Positions 57,491 through 64,000 of a DNA stretch of 64,000 nt are shown here, piece by piece. The notes below the pieces were generated by a model. It worked only from the letters and a program-made list of their open reading frames with translations, made no database searches and was not told where the DNA came from. The position numbers and the translations under genes were made by a program. This DNA is from Chelonoidis abingdonii (lineage: Eukaryota > Chordata > Testudines > Testudinidae). The stretch's first letter is position 1; each line of letters starts with the position of its first letter. The stretch spans positions 13,253,403-13,317,402 of the forward strand of contig NC_133777.1 of the NCBI RefSeq assembly GCF_003597395.2, given 5' to 3'.

Positions 57491-60004
57491 AAAACTCTTC
57501 AAGGAAAATGTTGGGGAGCCAGAGGCTGGCATTCCCAGTGCTGGGCTCTACTGCATAGAACATACTGTTGGAACTGCTTATCTTGGTTTCTGGGTCTCTA
57601 CAAGTGTTACCAAAGCACCTTTACCACCCTGCTGCACTTGCCTTGGATACCTTGGGACTACTTTTCAAAACTTCCAGCAGAAACCTTTCTTCCAGGAGAG
57701 GAATAATAATGTTGACCTTGATTTTGACAAAAGCTGTTGGAAATGGTACTGATTCCCTGGGTCTTATAGGAATTTGATCTCTTCTCCCATAATTTCTTTC
57801 ACCTCCCGAAAGGCCTTTCAATATCTAGCACAAGCCACTGCTTCAGAGAAGCTGTGTGGGGAACTCTGGAGTACGTATTCAGAGTGAAGTGCAAGGACAA
57901 TTGTATTATAGTACAGTACAAATGTAGATGTGATAAAATGCCACCAAGAACAGCATGGCTCGTGTGAACATATTACACCCTGAGTACATACACTGGTGAT
58001 TCAGTTATTAATGGCTCAGTTCCCAAGTGGAGATGCAGTCAGAAAGCTGGATATCATTGGCTAACGGACGACACCACAACATATGTCTCATTAACCCCCT
58101 TAGTGGCCTCCTGTTGTACAGGAGGTAGGATACAACTCTGTCCCTGCGCACTAAGTGATGTTCGATGCGGTGTACTGCAGGCACCTCATATCAAATGTAG
58201 AATAGACATTTTTTTCCCAGTCCTTCTTGTTCTGGAGTCCTACCATTGTGAACATCAATTCTTTTTATACAACCTTGGCCCTCACCCAGAATGGTGTGAA
58301 AAAGAAAATGAGGGGGTTTAGATAAATGAATTGAATTTTATACCATATCTGGGTACCCATTTCCTCTGCCTGAAATCTTACAACAATATACATGGGGAAA
58401 GAAAAGTAAAATTTAAACTAAAGATACGCTGCAATGGTGTGAGAGTTGTCTCTGTATATAGCTTGCATGTATATCCCTTCCTTCCACCCTTTCCAAAATG
58501 ACAAAAGATGAGAATTTCAGGGGCACACCATCTGATTTCCAAATCCTAAAGGCTTGTTAGCCGTAAACCGCTGGAGTGCTCTCACGGAGCATATTAAAAC
58601 ATGTTCTCTTTTTTTCCCCTGTGTTTTGCCATTCAGCTGTGGCAACAGGCTTGTTTAAAAATCCAGAAATGATACTTCCAGTTGTTGTTTTTGGGCTTAC
58701 AATACAGGCATTGTGCATCGCTAAATGGAGCAGATCACATACTGTACCAAGCTACACTTTTCCATGCGGCATTGTTAGCCTGAAGAATTTGTCAGCCTGG
58801 CAGCCATATATTGAGATCTCATTTTCAGTACCTTCTATCAAAACATTTGAGATCTGTACATGAAAGATATGATCCAAAACAGATCTGTGATAAGCCACAG
58901 ATTACTGGCAATTATTTAGAGTGACAGATAGCCTTATAGAGAGTCTGGAGGGCATGATGGGCATGAAACGTTCTGTTAATCATTGCTGTACCCTTGTGTA
59001 TGAATGAATGATAAATACAAGCACAAAAGTGTGGCCATTGGCATCCAAAGATCACTGAGAAGAAAGAGGTGAGAAAGACCAGCCTCTGGAATTTCTTTTT
59101 CACCCTTACAAGTGCATTAGCTGAAACAGGTTTGACTGTATACCTTTAAAAAAATTAAGCCATTTCAGGAGTGTTGATGTTTGTAGCCTATATCTGACTT
59201 TGAACTCCTAATTTTGCCTCGCTTGCTGGCGGAGGACATGCTGTGAACAAGGGCAATTTGATACAGCTTTCCTTTGGAAATTGGAATTTTCCAGTTTCAG
59301 ATGGGTTGGGCGTGAAGCTATGCATATGGTCAAATTAAAAGCTCATATGGTTGAGGTAGATACATAGCAGGAGGTTTTATCTGAAAAGGACATGTGCTGT
59401 GTTTTAACAGGGTTTTTTTTTTTTGGTTAAAGAGATTTTGATTCCTCACATCCCACAAATGTTTGCACCATAGTGTTGACCTATGTGATGGCTACAACAT
59501 ACTTAGAAATAGATTCCTACCCTCCAACCCATCTGACTTGGCTAGTTCTTTGTTTTCCCTGTTTATTTTTCATGAATTTGTTGTTGAAATCAAAAGAAGC
59601 TGGATTCTCTAAATTCAGGTCATGCTGCAATTGCTCTTTCAGGGGAAACTTTTGTCAGCATCTCCCTGATTTTCAACTGGTTGTGTAATGGCCCAGCCCT
59701 TCCCCCAGTGAGGTTAATAGGAGTTTAGTGAGATCAGGCTTTGTCCTCAAATGTGAAAGGAACTTTTCTTTTACAACCTGTGAGCGGCTGGTCTGTTTTG
59801 CTATTTTAGGAATGAGAAAGTATTCTAACTTTTAGATGCTTGTCTTGCCTGTTTGTACTTCAGTTTGTTTTTAATGGAAATTCTGTAGGCCATAATGGGG
59901 ACTGCTACCTCTGCTGGTGGTATGTGAGCTTGATGTTCCAGGCATTTACTTCACAAGCATTTTTAAGAAGGGGTACATGAATCAATGACATTTGGGAAAC
60001 GTTG
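57491..60004. other. Unique sequence, no gene recognised
   Basis: Frames of up to 95 codons (58576-58863) have no domain, and no repeat is recognised. Confidence 0.4.
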
Positions 60005-60480
60005 GAGTATGTGATCTTGTGGTTAAGGCAGCAGAATGCTGCCCTAGGGGACTGGATAATCTCTTTCTCTGCCACAGAATTCCTGACTGATGCTACGCAA
60101 GTCACGTAAACCAACCATTTGACAGATAATCACTAATGGGGTGTTCCTTGTTTTCTGGGTGCCCAATTTGAAACACTTGGATCCTGATTTGCAGATGTGC
60201 TGAGCATTCCCAGCTGCAACTGACATCAATGGGAGCTGTGCTTTGAACATATGAAGTGCTATAATATTGCAGGACACTCTGTCCATCAGGCTCTAGGCAT
60301 CTCATATTGGGCACTCAGAATTAGTGGACAATTTTGGTCATAATCTGTGACTCATTTCCCTATATAGGAATAATATCACCTTATCTCACAGGGGTGTTGT
60401 GAAGATCAATTCATTAATGTTTGTGAGGTACTCAGACACTGTAGTGAGAGCACCATAGAAAAGCCTATGAGGAAATTAAT
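60005..60480 (+). mobile_element. MIR-type SINE split by a foldback element
   Basis: A MIR-like 5' part (60005-60120: 'gtggttaaggcagcagaatg', 'gctacgcaagtcacgtaaa') and 3' part (60345-60480: 'tgtgactcatttccctatat', 'ttatctcacaggggtgttgtg', 'ggtactcagacactg') are separated by a palindromic segment with outer ends GTGCCCAATTTGA (60160) and ATTGGGCACTCAGA (60306). The foldback appears to have inserted into the MIR. Exact boundaries are uncertain. Confidence 0.55.
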
Positions 60481-60541
60481 AATTCTGTATTCAGTTCACA
60501 GTAAAAAAGACCTGGGTTCACACTCTGGATTAAATACATAC

Positions 60542-61185
60542 GGTGATGGGGCAAGGCCAGATGGCTACAGTAAAGTACTGAGAAACAAGTATGTTAGCCC
60601 CAGGCTAAACAAATCCCTAGGACCCTGGTAACCAAATGGCAGTTGCTCCAGGTTATTCAAGGCACCTGGGGCCAATTAAGATCTTTCTAGAAGGCAGTGG
60701 AGATAACTACTTTAATCAGAACACCTGCAGCCAATCAAGGCAGGCTAATCAGGGCACCTGGGTTTAAAAAGGAGCTCACTCCAGTCAGGGAGGGAGGAGC
60801 TGGGAGCAAGAGGGCAAGGAGCTGAGAGTGAGAGAGTGTACTGCTGGAGGATTGAGGAGGACAAGCATTATCAGACACCAGGAGGAAGGTCCTGTGGTGA
60901 AGATAAAGAAGGTGTTTGGAGGAGGCCATGGGGAAGTAGCCCAGGGAGTTGTAGATGTCATGCAGCTGTTACAGGAGGCACTATAGACAGCTGTGATCCA
61001 CAGGGCCCTGGGCTGGAATCTGGAGTAGAGGGCAGGCCCAGGTTCCCCCAAACCTCCCAACTCCTGATCAGACACAGGAGGAGTTGACCCAGACTGTGGG
61101 TTCCACCAGAGGGGAAGATCACTGAGGTGAACAAATCTGCCAATAAGCGCAGGACCCACCAAGGTAGAGGAGGAACTTTGTCACA
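60542..61185 (+). mobile_element. 644-bp promoter-bearing repeat (LTR-like or non-autonomous), exact TSD
   Basis: The element lies between exact octamers atacatac (60534-60541, 61186-61193). Its ends, GGTGATGGGG and TTTGTCACA, are consistent with a mutated TGTGAC...GTCACA inverted pair. It carries a CCAAT motif (60731-60735) and a TATA-like TTTAAAAA (60763-60770) about 30 bases downstream, and AATAAG near 61142. Promoter content suggests a solo LTR, but LTR duplications are normally 4-6 bp; the target being a tandem ATAC makes a 4-bp reading possible. Frames here (83 and 125 codons) have no domain. Confidence 0.6.
60731..60770 (+). promoter_or_regulatory. Promoter-like CCAAT and TATA-like motifs inside the 644-bp repeat
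   Basis: CCAATC at 60731 and TTTAAAAAGG from 60763, in the order and spacing of a Pol II core promoter reading rightward. Activity is not known. Confidence 0.35.
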
Positions 61186-61461
61186 ATACATACAGTATGT
61201 TAAAATAATATATGTGTGAAGTTTTACAGATCTATGTCATGCCATGCACTTCTGTGCCCTCTGCCAGTTGGCACCAAGTGGTGTCACGTAAGGTCTCTAC
61301 TAAAAGCCTCTGTCACACTGATCATCATAATAATCCCACAATGTATATATGGATAATATGTGAGGAGCTATGTATATATATTGAAAATTAGGCTCTTAAG
61401 GTCTGTGAACTGGGGTTAGTTATCTACATGTCTATCTATATGTAAAATAAGTATTGTACAA

Positions 61462-61581
61462 TATCAGAGGGGTAGCCATGTTAGTCTGAATCTGTAAAAG
61501 CGGCAAAGAGTTCTGTGGCACCTTATAGACTAACAGACGTATTGGAGCATGAGCTTTCGTGGGTGAATACCCACTTCGTCG
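61462..61581 (+). mobile_element. SINE-like turtle repeat (TATCAGAGG head), copy 4
   Basis: Colinear with copies 1 and 2, from TATCAGAGGGGTAGCCATG to 'gggtgaatacccacttcgtc' plus GG. It lacks the GATGCATG end and is the least diverged complete-core copy in the window. Confidence 0.7.
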
Positions 61582-63887
61582 GCATCACCATAAACATATC
61601 CAAGTGCTGCAAGCTGAGCGGAGAGGCGATCCTGAGGTGTAACTGGTAAGCTGACTTGGTACGGGTTCCTTTGGGAATAGTAGATCTGTGAATTCTGTGA
61701 GTGGCCAAGGAAATGGGCTGGTCACTCAAGTCAGATATTCAGAGGGCTTGAGGTTTGGGTCATGCCTACCGCTAACCTGTAGAGAGAGAGCAGAGCCCAA
61801 TTAGGCCTGGAGGAGAGTGCTTGTGTTGCTTGTGGCTGGGAAGCTGACCCTGGAAGGCACAGACAAGTCATGGAAAGGGTCAGTCGTAGTAAGATGCCCC
61901 AGAAATCTAGGGTACACTTGAGAACCATCACAGTAGCATCCAGGGTCCGATTAAGGCAACCTGGGGCCCTCAGTAATCCCAAATGGGGTTCCTTTGATTC
62001 TCTTCCTGTGCTGTGTCATCATGTGACTCCAGGATCCAGGACTTTCATCACTGAAATGCAGCTGCTTCTGGAGTCCAACATGGCAATTCATTAACAGCAC
62101 AAAGGAGCAATACAAAGGTGTTTAGGACTAGGGCAAGAAAGTTATAATGGAAAATGGCATATAGGATGAACTGATATGATTTGAACAGGTTTTAGGGACC
62201 CAGTTTTGCAGAAAAGAGATGGAATTTAGTTTTTGTTGATAGACTGCCTCATCCTGCATTTTTCATTCACCGTGAGCCAAAATAGACCAGAATACTAACC
62301 CTCAAATTATTGGCAATTTGTTCAGCTCTATAGAAAAATGCCGTCAATAAACATAAAACCAGCTAGTCAGTGGAGTATTAAATCAAACCCTAAAAGATGG
62401 AAAATGGTTCTTTTGCTGTTTTATCTGAAGCCAAAAGGGATATTGCTTTACATTTTTTAGAAATAAAAGTGCATAGCACACTGCTGCCTTCCAGCACTGA
62501 GATATGTTCTCTCCTTAAGCGCTTGTTAATTTCAGATGAGACTTGATTAGACGAGAACTGAACAAGACTGAAACCTTTCATGTCATTCTTTCAAACAAAA
62601 ATAAGAAACACAAACAAAAATAAGAAACCTCCCTCAAACCTCATATGGACCGTAGCCTGAAGTGCTCTTTTGTCATTGACATAAAATACATTACATGGGT
62701 GAATAAAACAGCTCAGGTCTATGGGATACTGGTAATCCCATATAATTGCCAACTTGTGTGGTGATTGGTGAAAGAAAGCTTAAAGCCTTTTTACTTCATC
62801 TTGGTAATGATGAGGGAGTTACCTAAAACATATGAATGCACTTCTCCTCATTTAGACCATCAAAGGTTCACCAATGAATTCCTTTCTTTTAGAAAGCTGG
62901 ACTTTAGTCTGCCATGAAATTCAATCCATGGCCCTCTAATTAATTTTGCTAAATAGATTAGCCAATTGGAGATGCATCTTCAGAGAGAAGTAGCCTCTGA
63001 AACAAGTTTTTCCCCATTCTCAAGGTGAGATGTTTTGCTTCCAGGACATCCTTTCAAGTGCACTGGACTACTTTTAGACAGGATTAGTCGAGGCAAATGG
63101 ATTAGCCTTTGTAGGTATTAGAACCAAGGGCCTTTAGAAAGGAAAACAAGGTGCCTAGTTTCACCACTATGCCTCTAAAAGCTACTTAGTGCAAACATCC
63201 GTAAAACTGTCAAGAGAGAGAACTTGTAAAGCAACTGTAAGCACATCCTCAGACTAATTGTAAGACGCACATTTACACAGAAATATGAACAATGTAAACA
63301 GTGAAAACTGCTCCATAGGACTGACACACACATAGCTAATCTTAGCGAATATAAAAAATATTTACATATGTCTTCAAGGATGCTTGAAATTCTACGTCAT
63401 CTGCCAATTTTTCCTCTGTGCTGGTTGTTTGTTTACAGCATTAATCCTCTCACCAAAGTAACACTGAATAATACTCCCCTACCCCGGATCTCCAAATCCA
63501 GGAAGGGATCAACCATCTGAACATCTGAACAACCATCTGGAGTTGAGGTTGCTTAGCACCTTTGCAAGAGGAATTCAGCAGCTTTCAGGATCAGGTCCTA
63601 AGTCATGCATTTTGTGTTGCTAATTAGGTCCAGTACGAACCGACCAAACAGCATAACCAGGAATGTTGGTTTGAAGCTCACAAAAAGTCTGAAGAAGAGA
63701 GGAGTTGCCTAGGCACTTGGATTTACATTTTTAAAATACTTACTTCTCCAAAACTTTACCGCTTCTCCCCACAAATGTGAGGAATACTGATCAGTTTTGG
63801 CTTGATGTTGTGATTTTAATAAGGTCATACTTTTAGTTTCACAGGAAGTAACACAAATTCAATACAGATAACAAATGCAGGTGAAAA
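61582..63887. other. Unique or unrecognised sequence, no gene
   Basis: 61590-62090 has a repeat-like look ('gtagagagagagcagagcccaa', 'gctgaccctggaaggcac') that I could not place. A local duplication 'aacaaaaataagaaac' occurs at 62595-62627. No frame is recognisable. Confidence 0.35.

Positions 63888-63932
<45 letters not shown>
63888..63932 (+). repeat. (TCTA)n microsatellite, about 11 units
   Basis: Uninterrupted ATCT/TCTA units across about 45 bases, the longest pure microsatellite in the window and likely length-polymorphic. Confidence 0.95.
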
Positions 63933-64000
63933 AAACATACCATAGGTGTTTGCTCTGAAGACATTTATTTTTGTGGGCAACTGACCTGCTGGGCATCACA

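Noticed and set aside
60785..61162. 125-codon minus-strand frame
   Set aside because: It lies entirely inside the 644-bp interspersed repeat and has no domain.
1..64000. CRISPR arrays, bacterial operons, rRNA or prophage-like systems
   Set aside because: Repeat content, base composition and LINE/SINE relics are those of a vertebrate nuclear genome. No spaced direct-repeat array or operon is present.

Overview
This 64 kb window is vertebrate nuclear DNA, most likely from a cryptodiran (hidden-necked) turtle. The best evidence is two copies (10473-10637 and 55838-56020, both minus strand) of a composite SINE. It has a tRNA-like head with recognisable A and B boxes joined to a CR1 LINE tail, the architecture described for the tortoise PolIII/SINE (Cry I) family. 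Further support comes from several CR1 LINE 3' ends, MIR-type SINEs, and hAT- and Harbinger-type MITEs of kinds I associate with turtle genomes. The species assignment is inference from repeats; no diagnostic gene was found.

I see no complete protein-coding gene. Open frames are short (at most about 150 codons), scattered on both strands, and none resembles a conserved cellular protein. The only frames with recognisable protein similarity belong to decayed LINE reverse transcriptases: about 9200-10145 (L2-like), 50935-51352 (L2/CR1-like C-terminus plus 3' UTR) and 29874-30267 (CR1 C-terminus plus 3' UTR). The window therefore looks like intergenic desert or the inside of a very long intron. 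A few short segments have good paired splice signals around an open frame (28708-28786, 46605-46712 and 47544-47598 on plus; 48999-49068 and a 26-base micro-exon at 40244-40269 on minus). They are candidate exons only; segments this short are expected by chance at this scale.

Layout: 1-9 kb is mostly unique AT-rich DNA with a few MITEs and SINE-like copies. 9.2-10.6 kb is an old L2-like LINE followed by a Cry I-type SINE. 11.1 kb holds a 29-bp tandem triplication. 12-19 kb has MIR, hAT and foldback elements. 20.4-21.4 kb has two Harbinger-type MITEs. 22-27 kb has MIRs and an antisense CR1. 29.9-31.1 kb is a CR1 end followed by the most GC-rich, C-strand-biased stretch. 31-39 kb is mainly unrecognised unique sequence. 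39-43.9 kb has foldback, Harbinger, hAT and MIR elements. 44-50 kb is mostly unique and holds three candidate exons. 50.3-53.6 kb is a repeat cluster with a palindromic SINE-like insertion and a hAT element nested in a MIR. 55.8-57.5 kb is a SINE and CR1 cluster. 60-61.6 kb has a split MIR, a 644-bp promoter-bearing repeat and a SINE-like copy. A (TCTA)n microsatellite lies near the right end.

I found no sign of a new multi-gene system. The most informative signals are structural: exact target-site duplications that assign MITE families to superfamilies, nested insertions that give relative ages, and the palindromic SINE-like insertion at 50311-50480.
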